DNA of 64,000 bases from Sphaerisporangium siamense (GCF_014205275.1 NZ_JACHND010000001.1:5146001-5210000); one strand, 5' to 3'; positions 16,989-26,229 are shown, counted from the first letter of the stretch. The notes: generated by a model not told the origin, from the letters alone. Program-made: numbers and translations.

Positions 16989-19019
16989 ATGAGCCTCTCC
17001 TTACCGTCCCGATCCTCCCAACCGGGCGCCGCGCGCCGGCTCCGGGACGCCACCCGCCGGGCGACCGCCCGGCTCACCGCCGTCCTGACGCTGGCGGCCG
17101 GCGCCGGCCTCGTGGCGGTCACGGCGGCGTCCCCGGCGACGGCGGCGTCGATCGGCCGGATCGTGCCCGCCCCGGTCTCCGCCCAGCCCTCCGCCACCGC
17201 CTACACCCTGCCGTCCGACGCCCGCGTCCAGACCCAGGCCGGCTCGGCGCAGGCGGCGGGCGTCGGCGCCTACCTGGCCGGCATCCTGCGCCGCTCCACC
17301 GGCTACGCCCTGCCGGTGACCCCCGCGCGCGGCGCCCCGTCCTCGGGCATCTCCCTGCTGCTGACCGGCGCGCCGGACACGGCGGGCGAGCAGGGCTACC
17401 AGCTCGACGTCACCGCCAAGGCGGTGGTGATCCGGGCGCGCACCCCGAACGGCCTGTTCAACGGCGTGCAGACGCTGCGCCAGCTCCTGCCCGCCGAGAT
17501 CGAGAGCGCCACCGCGCGCCCCGGCCCCTGGGTGATCCCGGGCGGGCGCGTCGTCGACCACCCCCGGTTCACCTACCGGGGCGCGATGCTCGACGTCGCC
17601 CGCCACTTCCACCCGGTGGAGACGGTCAAGCAGTACATCGACAGGATCGCCCTCTACAAGATCAACTACCTGCACCTGCACCTGACCGACGACCAGGGCT
17701 GGCGCATCGCCGTGGACGGCTGGCCGCGCCTGGCGACCTACGGCGGCAGCACCCAGGTCGGCGGCGGCCCGGGCGGGTACTACACCAAGGCCGACTACAA
17801 GGAGATCGTGGCCTACGCCGCGCAGCGGTTCGTCACGATCGTCCCCGAGGTCGACATCCCCGGCCACACCAACGCCGCGCTCGCCTCCTACGCCGAGCTG
17901 AACTGCGACGGCGTCGCCCCGCCGCTCTACACCGGCATCCGTGTCGGGTTCAGCTCCCTGTGCACCTCCAAGGAGGACACCTACACGTTCGTCAAGGACG
18001 TCCTCACCGAGCTGGCCGCGATCACCCCCGGCCCGTATCTGCACATCGGCGGCGACGAGGCCCACTCCACCCCGGCCGCCGACTACGCGACGTTCATGAA
18101 CCGCGTGCAGCCCATGGTGGCGGCCGCCGGCAAGAGCGCCATGGGGTGGCACCAGATGGGCGCGCCCACCGTCGGCGACGCGCCGGGCCGGGTCCTGCAG
18201 TACTGGGGGACCACGGCCTCGGACGCCACGGTGAGCGGGGCCGTCGCGCGCGGCGCCAAGGTCGTGATGTCCCCGGCCAACAAGGCCTACCTCGACATGA
18301 AGTACGACGCCACCACGCCGCTCGGGCTCAGCTGGGCCGGCTACGTCGAGGTGAAGACCGCCTACGACTGGAACCCGGGCGCCTACCTCGCCGGGGTGCC
18401 GGAGTCGTCGGTGCTCGGCGTCGAGGCGCCGCTGTGGACCGAGACGCTCCTCACCGAGGACCACATCGAGTACATGGCCTTCCCTCGCCTGCCCGCCATC
18501 GCCGAACTGGGCTGGTCGCCGTGGTCCACGCACGACTGGGAGGGCTTCCGCGCCCGCCTGGGCGCGCAGGCGCCGCGCTGGACGGTCATGGGCATCGACT
18601 TCTACCGGTCCTCGCAGGTCGTCTGGAGCCCCGGCACGGTGACGCACGAGGCCGAGGACGCCACCGTCTCCAAGGGCGCCGTGCGCTCCGACCACCCCGG
18701 GTACTCCGGCTCCGGGTACGTCGACTACCCGGGCGGCAAGGGCGCCTACGTGCAGTGGGACGTCGCCGCGGCCGAGGCCGGGTGGGCGACGCTGCGGGTG
18801 CGCTACGCCAACGGAGGCCGCGGCGACCGGCCGCTGACCATCGAGGTCAACGGGCGGGTGGTCGCGCGCCGCCTGGCCTTCCCGCCGACCGGGTCGTGGT
18901 CCTCGTGGCGGACCAGGACGGTCACCGTGGACCTCCCCGCCGGGACCAGCACGGTGCGCGCCACCGCGGCCGGCCACGACGGCGGGCCGAACGTCGACCT
19001 GCTGGAGGCCCGCTTCTGA
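16989..19019 (+). CDS. Secreted beta-N-acetylhexosaminidase, GH20 family, with C-terminal carbohydrate-binding domain
   Basis: A 676-residue protein. A long basic N-terminus and hydrophobic core form a Sec signal ending near residue 54 (PATAAS). Next come a GH20b N-domain and the (beta/alpha)8 catalytic domain (FTYRGAMLDVARHFHPVE, HLHLTDDQGWRI). The catalytic Asp-Glu pair is in HIGGDEAHSTP near residue 351. The last 130 residues (THEAEDATVS to the end) look like a CBM6/CBM35-type sugar-binding domain. It releases terminal GlcNAc from chitin oligomers or glycans outside the cell. GAGGGA precedes the ATG. It is monocistronic, followed by two strong hairpins. Confidence 0.92.
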   Translation: MSLSLPSRSSQPGAARRLRDATRRATARLTAVLTLAAGAGLVAVTAASPATAASIGRIVPAPVSAQPSATAYTLPSDARVQTQAGSAQAAGVGAYLAGILRRSTGYALPVTPARGAPSSGISLLLTGAPDTAGEQGYQLDVTAKAVVIRARTPNGLFNGVQTLRQLLPAEIESATARPGPWVIPGGRVVDHPRFTYRGAMLDVARHFHPVETVKQYIDRIALYKINYLHLHLTDDQGWRIAVDGWPRLATYGGSTQVGGGPGGYYTKADYKEIVAYAAQRFVTIVPEVDIPGHTNAALASYAELNCDGVAPPLYTGIRVGFSSLCTSKEDTYTFVKDVLTELAAITPGPYLHIGGDEAHSTPAADYATFMNRVQPMVAAAGKSAMGWHQMGAPTVGDAPGRVLQYWGTTASDATVSGAVARGAKVVMSPANKAYLDMKYDATTPLGLSWAGYVEVKTAYDWNPGAYLAGVPESSVLGVEAPLWTETLLTEDHIEYMAFPRLPAIAELGWSPWSTHDWEGFRARLGAQAPRWTVMGIDFYRSSQVVWSPGTVTHEAEDATVSKGAVRSDHPGYSGSGYVDYPGGKGAYVQWDVAAAEAGWATLRVRYANGGRGDRPLTIEVNGRVVARRLAFPPTGSWSSWRTRTVTVDLPAGTSTVRATAAGHDGGPNVDLLEARF

Positions 19020-19034
19020 AGGACCCCCGACGAA

Positions 19035-19080
19035 GGACGGTCCGGGCCCCCGCGCGAGGGCGCGGCGGCCCGGACCGTCC
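19035..19080. terminator. First hairpin of a double terminator between convergent genes
   Basis: A perfect 14 bp stem (GGACGGTCCGGGCC with its complement at 19067-19080) lies between the GH20 and YeiH genes. It can serve both strands. Confidence 0.7.
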
Positions 19081-19088
19081 CGGGCGTC

Positions 19089-19140
19089 CCCGCCGGTCGC
19101 GCGCGACGGCACCCCCCGGGCCCCGCGCGCGACCGGCGGG
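19089..19140. terminator. Second hairpin of the double terminator
   Basis: A perfect 16 bp stem, CCCGCCGGTCGCGCGC at 19089-19104 with its complement at 19125-19140, lies next to the YeiH stop codon. No T-tract on either strand. Confidence 0.7.
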
Positions 19141-19142
19141 CG

Positions 19143-20261
19143 TCATTCCACGGTGAAGCCGCTGAACAGCAGGGCCGCCAGCCCCAGCGCCACCAGGATG
19201 TTCAGCACCGTCGCCGAGGCGAAGACCGCCACGGGACGCCACCCCGCCTCGCGTAGCGCCGCGACGCGGAACTCCAGCCCGATGCTGACGAAGGCCAGGA
19301 TCAGGAACCACACCCGCAGGTCGTTGGCGACGCCGATCACCGCCTTGCCCTCGGCCGCGGTGACCGTGGTGAGGTACCAGGTCGCGATGACCGAGGCGGC
19401 GACGAAGCCGAGGACGAACTTGGGGAAGCGCCGCCACAGCTCGCCCGCGCCCGGCCGCGCCGCGCCGGGACGCCGCTCGACGCGGAAGGCGAACCAGGCG
19501 GTGAGCAGCACGACCACGACGCCGATGAGGGCGTTCTGGGTGACCTTGACGATGGTCGCCACCGCCAGGGCGTTCTCGCCGACGATGGCGCCCGCGGCGG
19601 TGACGGCGGCGGTGGTGTCGATGTTGCCGCCGATCCACGCCCCTGCCACCTCGGGGCTCAGCCCGAACGCCGAGGCCAGCGCGGGCAGGACGAAGATGGA
19701 CGGCAGCGCGAAGGCGATCACGAGGCTGGCGCTGTAGGCGAGCTGCTCGCGGCGGGCCTGCACGGCCCCGGCCGCCGCGATGGCCGCGCTGACGCCGCAG
19801 ATCGCCACCGCCGACGACAGCAGCGCCCGGAGCTTGTCGTCCAGGCCGAGCCTGCCGCCGAGCCACCAGGTGAACAGGAACACCGTGGTGATCAGCACGA
19901 TGGCCTGGACGATCGCGGGCCCGGCCGCGGTGACGATCACCTTGAGGTTGATCGACGCGCCGAGCAGGACCAGGCCGGTCTTGATGAAGAACTCGGTCAG
20001 GAACCCGCCCGACAGGCGCTCGCGGACGCCGGTCGCGGTCAGGACGGCGTTGCCGAGCAGGCCGAGGGCGATGGCGTAGACGGGGTACTCGATCGCCTTG
20101 GCCAGGTCGGAGCTCGCGAACCAGGTGGAGACGTTCTTGTCCAGGTAGCGGGTGGCCGCGCCGAGCGCCAGCACGACCAGGACGCCGAGGGCGGGCCACC
20201 ACGGCGCGGGAGCGGCGGGCGCGGGGGCCGGGCGGGCGGCGGTGACGTCTTCCGCGCTCAT
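19143..20261 (-). CDS. YeiH-family putative sulfate/anion exporter
   Basis: A 372-residue protein with about ten membrane helices. The family-specific segments EFFIKTGLVLLGASINLKVI, AICGVSAAIAAA and GAWIGGNIDTTAAVTAAGAIVGE are all present, as in UPF0324/YeiH transporters. The exported substrate of YeiH is usually annotated as sulfate without strong proof. ATG 20261 is preferred to the GTG at 20264 because its A is also the last base of the stop of a small upstream membrane ORF, giving a TGATG coupled start. Confidence 0.88.
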   Translation of the reverse strand: MSAEDVTAARPAPAPAAPAPWWPALGVLVVLALGAATRYLDKNVSTWFASSDLAKAIEYPVYAIALGLLGNAVLTATGVRERLSGGFLTEFFIKTGLVLLGASINLKVIVTAAGPAIVQAIVLITTVFLFTWWLGGRLGLDDKLRALLSSAVAICGVSAAIAAAGAVQARREQLAYSASLVIAFALPSIFVLPALASAFGLSPEVAGAWIGGNIDTTAAVTAAGAIVGENALAVATIVKVTQNALIGVVVVLLTAWFAFRVERRPGAARPGAGELWRRFPKFVLGFVAASVIATWYLTTVTAAEGKAVIGVANDLRVWFLILAFVSIGLEFRVAALREAGWRPVAVFASATVLNILVALGLAALLFSGFTVE

Positions 20262-20392
20262 CACGGCACCAGCCCGGTCGGGATCACGCCGAGGATGACC
20301 AGGACCAGCAGGACGAGGCCGAGGATCGTGGCCGCCCAGTCCTCGTTCAGGGTGCGGCTGCCGCCGGCGGGGGGCGGCTCTGGCTCGCTCAT
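20261..20392 (-). CDS. 43-residue single-helix membrane protein coupled to the YeiH transporter
   Basis: ATG at 20392 opens a 43-codon frame, too short for many gene finders. A proline-rich cytosolic head (MSEPEPPPAGG) leads to a hydrophobic helix at about 21-38 (ATILGLVLLVLVILGVIP) and a short tail GLVP. Its TGA shares one base with the ATG of the transporter gene, so the two are translated together. It may be an accessory or stabilising subunit of the transporter; this is inference from coupling. Confidence 0.75.
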   Translation of the reverse strand: MSEPEPPPAGGSRTLNEDWAATILGLVLLVLVILGVIPTGLVP

Positions 20393-20653
20393 GGGAGTGC
20401 TCGCCTTTCCATGGCCGTCACGGCCATCTCTGGCCGGGCGAGGACACCCCCGGGTCCCCGCCCGCGCCGCGCGGGAGATCGTGCAGCCCGATCCTGTGCC
20501 ACTTTCCCCGATAAATCAATAGGAAATACATGAAAATTCGATCCATCGACGTCCCGTGCCCGAACGGTGATCCGGACGTGCGGGCGTTCCGGGTCCTGAG
20601 GGGGCGGGCCGCCAGAATGGGCCCTGCCGAATCACACGAAATCGCACGGAGGA

Positions 20654-22213
20654 ATGAGCGTTGACGATCGCGCGGATCGCGGGCGCCCGGTGACCCTGCT
20701 CGCCGGGCGGTACCGGCTGATCGCGCCCATCGGCCAGGGCGGCATGGGCACGGTGTGGCGCGCGGCCGACGAGCTGCTGCGCCAGGAGGTCGCGATCAAG
20801 GAGGTGCTCCTGCCGCCGGAGCTCGGCGCCGAGCACCGGGCCGAGCTGCGCGAGCGCACGCTGCGCGAGGCCCGCGCCGCGGCCAGCCTGCGCTCCCACC
20901 CCTCGATCGTCACCGTCCACGACGTGGTCCTGGAGGGCGGCCAGCCCTGGATCGTGATGGAGCTGGTCCGCGGCCGGTCCCTCGACAAGATCGTGCGCGA
21001 GGGCGGGCCGCTGCCGCCCGCCCGCGTGGCCGCCGCCGGCCGCGCCGTCCTGGACGCCCTCGGCGCCGCCCACGCCGCGGGCATCCTGCACCGCGACGTC
21101 AAGCCGGGCAACGTGCTGATCACCGATGACGGGCGCGTCCTGCTCACCGACTTCGGCATCGCCACCATCGCGGGCGACCCCGCGCTCACCCAGGCCGGCC
21201 TGCTGAGCGGCTCGCCGGGGTACACCGCGCCCGAACGGCTGCGCGGCGAGCCCGACGGCCCGCCGTCCGACCTCTGGTCGCTCGGCGCCACGCTCTACGC
21301 GGCCGTCGAAGGAGTCCCGGCGTTCCGGCGCGACAACGCGGCGGCGGTCATGGCGGCCGTGATGATGCACGAGCCGCGTCCCCCCGTCCTGGCGGGACCG
21401 CTCGCCCCCGTGCTGGCCGCGATGCTGGAGAAGGACCCGGCGCGGCGCTGCCCCCCGGACTGGGCGGCGGCCCGGCTGCACGAGATCGCCTCGGGCGCGG
21501 TCACCGGCTCCGGCGCGACCGGCCCCGCGGGGGCCTACGGGCCGACCCGGCCGGTGCCCGCGCGGCGCGGCGGGCGCGGCGCCCCCGTGATCATCGCCGC
21601 CGTGCTCGCCGTGACCGTGCCGGCGGCCGGATTCGGCCTGTGGCGCACCGGTGTCCTGCCCTCGATCGGCGCGTTCGGCGGCCCGGCCACCTCGCCCGGG
21701 AACGGCGCCACCCCGCCCGCGTCCGGAGGTCCGGCCACGATCCCCGCGACGGCCTCTCCCGCCCAGGGCCTGCTGCAGGCCAACCCCGAGGCGTGCGCGC
21801 TGCTCACCCCCGCGCAGGTGCGGCTCATCCTGGGCGCCCCGGGCAAGGAGCGGTTCATGACCAAGGACGCGTGCATGTGGACCGCGCCCGATCACACGTA
21901 CGTCAACATCCAGAAGTACCGGTTCCCCACGGTGGACGTCGCCCGCATGACCTTCGACACGACCCGGTCGACCATGGAGGACGAGCCCCGGCGCTACCCG
22001 GGCACCCGCCTGCGCGAGGGCCCGGCGGTGGGCGACGCGGCCTACGGGTGGACACGGCGCAAGGACCCGGCCGGGTCCGGCTACGAGACGACGGTGATGT
22101 TCAGGACCGCGAACGTCTGGGCGACCCTCTACCACTTCGGCCGCGAGCCGGGCTTCGCCACCGCCGACCGGATGGCGGCCTACGTCGAGAAGGCGTTCCT
22201 GGCCGCGGGATGA
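20654..22213 (+). CDS. Membrane-anchored Ser/Thr protein kinase with extracytoplasmic domain
   Basis: A 519-residue Pkn-type kinase. GGAGGA lies just before ATG 20654. The kinase domain covers about residues 15-270: glycine loop GQGGMGTVW, catalytic loop HRDVKPGNVLI, DFGIA, and SPGYTAPERL. A membrane helix lies near 312-335 (VIIAAVLAVTVPAAGFGLW). The outer domain of about 150 residues has two Cys (EACALLTPAQVRLIL, KDACMWTAPD) and resembles DUF3558-like sensor folds, though the identity is uncertain. It probably transmits an envelope signal to cytosolic targets. Confidence 0.9.
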   Translation: MSVDDRADRGRPVTLLAGRYRLIAPIGQGGMGTVWRAADELLRQEVAIKEVLLPPELGAEHRAELRERTLREARAAASLRSHPSIVTVHDVVLEGGQPWIVMELVRGRSLDKIVREGGPLPPARVAAAGRAVLDALGAAHAAGILHRDVKPGNVLITDDGRVLLTDFGIATIAGDPALTQAGLLSGSPGYTAPERLRGEPDGPPSDLWSLGATLYAAVEGVPAFRRDNAAAVMAAVMMHEPRPPVLAGPLAPVLAAMLEKDPARRCPPDWAAARLHEIASGAVTGSGATGPAGAYGPTRPVPARRGGRGAPVIIAAVLAVTVPAAGFGLWRTGVLPSIGAFGGPATSPGNGATPPASGGPATIPATASPAQGLLQANPEACALLTPAQVRLILGAPGKERFMTKDACMWTAPDHTYVNIQKYRFPTVDVARMTFDTTRSTMEDEPRRYPGTRLREGPAVGDAAYGWTRRKDPAGSGYETTVMFRTANVWATLYHFGREPGFATADRMAAYVEKAFLAAG

Positions 22214-22217
22214 GCGA

Positions 22218-22239
22218 AGGCCCGGCGCGCGCCGGGCCT
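22218..22239 (+). terminator. Hairpin after the Ser/Thr kinase gene
   Basis: A GC-only hairpin, AGGCCCGGCG with CGCCGGGCCT, begins 4 bases after the kinase stop codon. Confidence 0.55.
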
Positions 22240-22333
22240 CGGAGGACAGCACCCGGCCGTCCACCGCCGCGCGCCCGGCAGAACCGAACCGCCGGAAAGG
22301 AACCGGCCCGGAGGAAACAGCCGGAAATGAAAC

Positions 22334-22362
22334 GGCGCCGTACCCGGCTCGGGTACGGCGCC
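22334..22362 (-). terminator. Terminator of the tRNA Gly-Cys-Val operon
   Basis: A perfect 12 bp stem (GGCGCCGTACCC and its complement, 5-base loop) is followed on the minus strand by GTTTCATTTCC. It lies 60 bases beyond the tRNA-Val 3' end. Confidence 0.7.
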
Positions 22363-22421
22363 TCATGGGCCTCATCGACCCCGAACCGTCACGGCTCAGG
22401 ACGCCGGCGAGGCGAAGGTGG

Positions 22422-22493
22422 TGGGCGATACTGGGATTGAACCAGTGGCCTCTACCGTGTCAAGGTAGCGCTCTCCCACTGAGCTAATCGCCC
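22422..22493 (-). tRNA. tRNA-Val (anticodon GAC)
   Basis: 72 bases. The acceptor stem is GGGCGAT/ATCGCCC with discriminator A. The anticodon arm is CTACC-TTGACAC-GGTAG and the T arm GGTTCAATCC. It is last in a three-tRNA operon. The acceptor and T arms match the second tRNA-Val at 30230-30301 almost exactly. Confidence 0.97.
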
Positions 22494-22504
22494 GGGTACA
22501 ACAG

Positions 22505-22575
22505 AGGTGGAGACGGGATTTGAACCCGTGTACGCGGCTTTGCAGGCCGCTGCCTCGCCTCTCGGCCACTCCACC
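22505..22575 (-). tRNA. tRNA-Cys (anticodon GCA)
   Basis: 71 bases. The acceptor stem is GGTGGAG/CTCCACC with discriminator T, as usual for Cys. The anticodon arm is GCGGC-CTGCAAA-GCCGC. It sits between tRNA-Gly and tRNA-Val. Confidence 0.97.
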
Positions 22576-22604
22576 GGGCAAGCCCCCTCGTGGAGACCTC
22601 TCCG

Positions 22605-22677
22605 AGCGGACGACGGGATTCGAACCCGCGACCCTCACCTTGGCAAGGTGATGCTCTACCAGCTGAGCCACGTCCGC
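22605..22677 (-). tRNA. tRNA-Gly (anticodon GCC)
   Basis: 73 bases. The acceptor stem is GCGGACG/CGTCCGC. The anticodon loop TTGCCAA carries GCC. It is the first gene of the tRNA operon. Confidence 0.97.
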
Positions 22678-22713
22678 GTGACCGGCCGGTTGACCCCCGG
22701 CCTCACGCAGAGA

Positions 22714-22742
22714 ACTCTAGCGAATCCCGGCCAACTCCCCAA
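22714..22742 (-). promoter_or_regulatory. Promoter of the tRNA operon
   Basis: On the minus strand TTGGGG (22742-22737) and TAGAGT (22719-22714) are separated by exactly 17 bases. This places transcription start about 30 bases before tRNA-Gly. Confidence 0.5.
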
Positions 22743-22848
22743 ACCGAAATCGTGCTCCGGTCGAGACGGCCCCGGCGCCGCGCGCGGGCCGAAGCCCCGC
22801 CGGACGCTTCGACGGGGGCCGAAACGTGGGTGGGTTAGCGTCGGAGAC

Positions 22849-23565
22849 ATGGCAGAACACCACGCCGACGCCGACATCGCCGCGGTCGCCTCCCTGATCG
22901 CCGAGCCCGCGCGGGCGGCCGTGCTGACCGCCCTGCTGGACGGGCGCGCCCTCGCCGCCGGCGAGCTGGCCCGGCTGGCGGGCGTCAGCCCCGCCACGGC
23001 GAGCGCGCACCTGGCCCGGCTGCTGGACGGCGGCCTGCTGCGCGTGGCCAGTCAGGGACGGCACCGCTACTACCGGCTCGCCGGACCGGAGGTCGCCGAG
23101 ATCCTGGAGGTCCTGGCCCGCGTCAGCCCGCGCGCCCCCGTGCGGTCGCTGCGCCAGTCCCGGCGGGCACGGCTGCTCGGCGAGGCGCGCACCTGCTACG
23201 ACCACCTCGCCGGGCGGGCCGGGGTCGAGCTGCTCGCCGCGATGCTGGCGGCCGGCCACCTGACCGGCGCCGACTCCTTCGAGGTCACCCCCGCGGGCGA
23301 GGAGGCCCTGGCCGGGCTGGGGGCCGACCTCGCGGCGGCACGCCGGTCCCGGCGGCGGTTCGCGGCCGCCTGCCTGGACTGGACCGAGCGCCGCCCCCAC
23401 CTCGCGGGCGCGCTCGGCGCCGAGATCACCCGCGCGCTGCTGGAGCGGGACTGGTATCGGCGGGACCCGGCCGGGCGCGCGCTCCGGCTGACCGAACTCG
23501 GAGGAAAGGGGCTGGCCGCTATGTTCTCGTGTAAGGGGCTAACATCGCATACGCCAGTTACCTAG
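22849..23565 (+). CDS. ArsR-type winged-helix transcriptional regulator
   Basis: A 238-residue protein. Residues 8-85 form the ArsR winged helix (AAVASLIAEPARAAVLTALLDGRALAAGELARLAG, then VSPATASAHLARLLDGGLL). A helical C-terminal domain of about 150 residues ends in GLAAMFSCKGL. There is no obvious CxC metal site in the recognition helix. It lies 15 bases upstream of hutH on the same strand, so the two may be co-transcribed, but control of histidine use by this protein is only inferred from position. Confidence 0.82.
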   Translation: MAEHHADADIAAVASLIAEPARAAVLTALLDGRALAAGELARLAGVSPATASAHLARLLDGGLLRVASQGRHRYYRLAGPEVAEILEVLARVSPRAPVRSLRQSRRARLLGEARTCYDHLAGRAGVELLAAMLAAGHLTGADSFEVTPAGEEALAGLGADLAAARRSRRRFAAACLDWTERRPHLAGALGAEITRALLERDWYRRDPAGRALRLTELGGKGLAAMFSCKGLTSHTPVT

Positions 23566-23580
23566 CAAGAGAGTGACACC

Positions 23581-25152
23581 ATGCGCGACAACGAGGTCGT
23601 GAGCGCCGGGAACACCGACGCCGTCGAGGTCGGCCCCCGGCCGCTCAGTTTCGCCGAGGTGGTCCGCGTGGCCAGGCACGGCGCCTCCGTCCGTATCGGC
23701 GATGAGGCGGTCACGGCCATGGCGCGCGCCCGCGCCCGCGTGGAGGAGCTCGCCGCGAGCCCCACCCCCGCCTACGGCGTGTCCACCGGGTTCGGCGCCC
23801 TCGCCACCCGCCACATCGACCCCGAACTGCGCGCCCAGCTCCAGCGCTCCCTCATCCGCTCCCACGCCGCCGGCTCGGGCCCCGAGGTCGAGACCGAGGT
23901 GGTCCGCGCGATGATGCTCCTGCGCCTGCGCACGCTGGCCACCGGCCACACCGGCGTCAGGCCGTCCACCGCCGCCCTGCTCGCCGGCCTGCTCAACGCC
24001 GCCATCACCCCGGTCGTCCGCGAGTACGGCAGCCTCGGCTGCTCCGGCGACCTGGCCCCGCTGTCCCACGTCGCCCTCGCGCTGATGGGGGAGGGCGAGG
24101 TGCGCGACCGCGACGGCGAGCTCAGGCCCGCCCGCGAGGCGATGAAGCGGGCCGGGCTGGAGCCGGTCGAGCTGGTCGCCAAGGAGGGGCTCGCGCTCAT
24201 CAACGGCACCGACGGCATGCTCGGCATGCTCGTGCTCGCCCTGGACGACCTCGGGCGGCTGTTCCGGGCCGCCGACATCGGCGCCGCCATGAGCGTGGAG
24301 GCCCTGCTCGGCACCGACCGGGTCTTCGCCGCCGACCTGCAGGCCCTGCGTCCCCACCCCGGCCAGGCCGCCTCCGCCGCCAACCTGGTCGCGCTGCTGC
24401 GCGACTCGGGCATCATGGCCTCCCACCGCGACGACTCGTGCACCCGCGTGCAGGACGCCTACTCGCTGCGCTGCGCCCCCCAGGTGGCAGGCGCCGCCCG
24501 GGACACCGCCGCGCACGCCGCCGTGGTCGCGGGCCGCGAGCTGGACTCGGCGGTCGACAACCCCGTGATCCTCGGGGACGGCAGGGTCGAGTCGAACGGC
24601 AACTTCCACGGCGCGCCGGTCGGCTACGTCCTGGACTTCCTGGCGATCGCCGTGGCCGACCTCGCCTCCATGTCCGAGCGCAGGACCGACCGCATGCTGG
24701 ACGTCGCCCGCAGCCACGGCCTGCCGGCCTTCCTCGCCTCCGACCCCGGCGTGGACTCCGGGCACATGATCGCCCAGTACACCCAGGCGGCGATCGTGTC
24801 GGAGCTGAAGCGGCTGGCGGCGCCCGCGAGCGTGGACTCGATCCCGAGCTCGGCCATGCAGGAGGACCACGTGTCCATGGGCTGGTCGGCCGCGCGCAAG
24901 CTGCGCCGCTCGCTGGACGGGCTCACGCGCGTGCTGGCGATCGAGATCCTCACGGCCGGCCGGGCGATCGAGCTGCGGCTGCCGCACCGGCCGGGACCCG
25001 CCACCGGCGCGGTGGTCGCCGCGCTGCGCCAGGAGGTGCCGGGCCCGGGCCCCGACCGCTTCCTCTCACCGGAGATCGAGGCCGTCGTGCGCCTGGTCGC
25101 CGACGGCACGGTGGTGTCGGCCGCCGAGTCCGTCACGGGCCCGCTGTCCTGA
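23581..25152 (+). CDS. hutH: Histidine ammonia-lyase
   Basis: A 523-residue aromatic amino acid lyase that deaminates L-histidine to urocanate. The MIO prosthetic group would form from Cys154-Ser155-Gly156 in GSLGCSGDLAPLSH, the CSG variant seen in actinobacteria. YGVSTGFGALATR near residue 61 and the active-site Tyr/Gln/Glu segments SNGNFHGAPVGYVLDF and SIPSSAMQEDHVSM are intact, so it should be active. Length matches the family. Only an ArsR gene precedes it; no hutU or hutI is in the window. Confidence 0.93.
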   Translation: MRDNEVVSAGNTDAVEVGPRPLSFAEVVRVARHGASVRIGDEAVTAMARARARVEELAASPTPAYGVSTGFGALATRHIDPELRAQLQRSLIRSHAAGSGPEVETEVVRAMMLLRLRTLATGHTGVRPSTAALLAGLLNAAITPVVREYGSLGCSGDLAPLSHVALALMGEGEVRDRDGELRPAREAMKRAGLEPVELVAKEGLALINGTDGMLGMLVLALDDLGRLFRAADIGAAMSVEALLGTDRVFAADLQALRPHPGQAASAANLVALLRDSGIMASHRDDSCTRVQDAYSLRCAPQVAGAARDTAAHAAVVAGRELDSAVDNPVILGDGRVESNGNFHGAPVGYVLDFLAIAVADLASMSERRTDRMLDVARSHGLPAFLASDPGVDSGHMIAQYTQAAIVSELKRLAAPASVDSIPSSAMQEDHVSMGWSAARKLRRSLDGLTRVLAIEILTAGRAIELRLPHRPGPATGAVVAALRQEVPGPGPDRFLSPEIEAVVRLVADGTVVSAAESVTGPLS

Positions 25153-25242
25153 GCCGTCACGGCCGGGGGAGCGCCGTGGACGTCTTCATCGCCGGCGCGC
25201 CCGGGCGGCGCGTCGGCGCGGTGGTTTAGGGACAATGTAAAG

Positions 25243-26229
25243 GTGTATTTCGCCCATGTCGGAGGTCGGCTGGCGACGGAACTCCAGGACGTGACCACCG
25301 ACCTCGCCGCCCTGGACTCCGGCGGCTGGTGGGCCGTCGTGGTGACCTACGAGGGGAAGGTCACCTGCGCCCGCTTCGGCGACGTGCGCCCGGCCCCGCT
25401 GCCCCGCCCCTCCGGCCCCTGGCCCGCCTCCCTGCGGTGGACCTCCTCCCTGGACCGGCGAGGCTACGAGGACGGCGTGCGGCGCATCCGCTCCTACATC
25501 GAGCAGGGCGAGGTCTACCAGGCCAACCTGTGCCGGATCCTCACCGCGGAGCTGCCGGGCGACGCCGACCCGCTCGTGCTGGCCGGGCGGCTCGCGCGCG
25601 GCAACCCCGCCCCGTACGCGGCCACCGTCGTGGTGCCGGGCATGACTTTGGTGTCCGCCTCGCCCGAGCTGTACCTGTCCCGGTCGGGGGACGTGGTGGA
25701 GTCCCGTCCGATCAAGGGGACGGGTGTGACCGCGGCGGACCTGCTGGAGAAGGACCACGCCGAGAACGTCATGATCGTCGACCTCGTGCGCAACGACCTC
25801 GGCCGGGTGGCCGAGGTGGGATCGGTCACGGTGCCGTTCCTGTGCGCCGTCGAGGAGCACCCGGGCCTGGTCCACCTGGTCTCGGCGGTGCGGGCCCGCC
25901 TCGCGCCCGGGCAGGGCTGGCCCGAGCTGTTCGCCGCGACCTTCCCGCCCGGTTCCATCAGCGGCGCGCCCAAGTCCTCGGCCCTGAGGATCATCGCCGA
26001 ACTGGAGCCGGAGCCGCGTGGGCCCTACTGCGGGGCGGTAGGCTGGGTCGACGCCGACCGGCGCGAGGCGGCGCTCGCCGTCGGCATCCGCACGTTCTGG
26101 GCCGAGCACGGCCACATCAGGTTCGGCACCGGCGCCGGCATCACGTGGGGCTCCGACCCCGCGCGCGAATGGCGCGAGACCGAGCTGAAGGCGGCCCGGC
26201 TCATCGCGCTCGCCTCCGGGCAGGCCTGA
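25243..26229 (+). CDS. pabB: Chorismate-binding enzyme, aminodeoxychorismate synthase component I-like
   Basis: A 328-residue protein from GTG 25243. It contains only the catalytic chorismate-binding domain: GEVYQANLCRILTAEL, ESRPIKGTG, IVDLVRNDLGRV, EEHPGLVHLVS and FPPGSISGAPK are all present. The usual N-terminal domain of PabB/TrpE is shortened to about 65 residues. Together with the next gene, an aminotransferase class IV lyase, it would make 4-aminobenzoate for folate. Anthranilate synthesis is a less likely alternative. No glutamine amidotransferase subunit is adjacent. Confidence 0.85.
   Translation: MYFAHVGGRLATELQDVTTDLAALDSGGWWAVVVTYEGKVTCARFGDVRPAPLPRPSGPWPASLRWTSSLDRRGYEDGVRRIRSYIEQGEVYQANLCRILTAELPGDADPLVLAGRLARGNPAPYAATVVVPGMTLVSASPELYLSRSGDVVESRPIKGTGVTAADLLEKDHAENVMIVDLVRNDLGRVAEVGSVTVPFLCAVEEHPGLVHLVSAVRARLAPGQGWPELFAATFPPGSISGAPKSSALRIIAELEPEPRGPYCGAVGWVDADRREAALAVGIRTFWAEHGHIRFGTGAGITWGSDPAREWRETELKAARLIALASGQA

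Noticed and set aside
22422-22677. tRNA cluster as an integration site of a mobile element
   Set aside because: No integrase, no direct-repeat copy of a tRNA 3' end with element genes, and the flanking genes look native. The second tRNA-Val at 30230 is a complete isoacceptor with a different anticodon.
25243-26229. Salicylate or isochorismate synthase
   Set aside because: The next gene is an aminotransferase class IV lyase, which fits 4-aminobenzoate synthesis better, although sequence alone does not fully exclude it.
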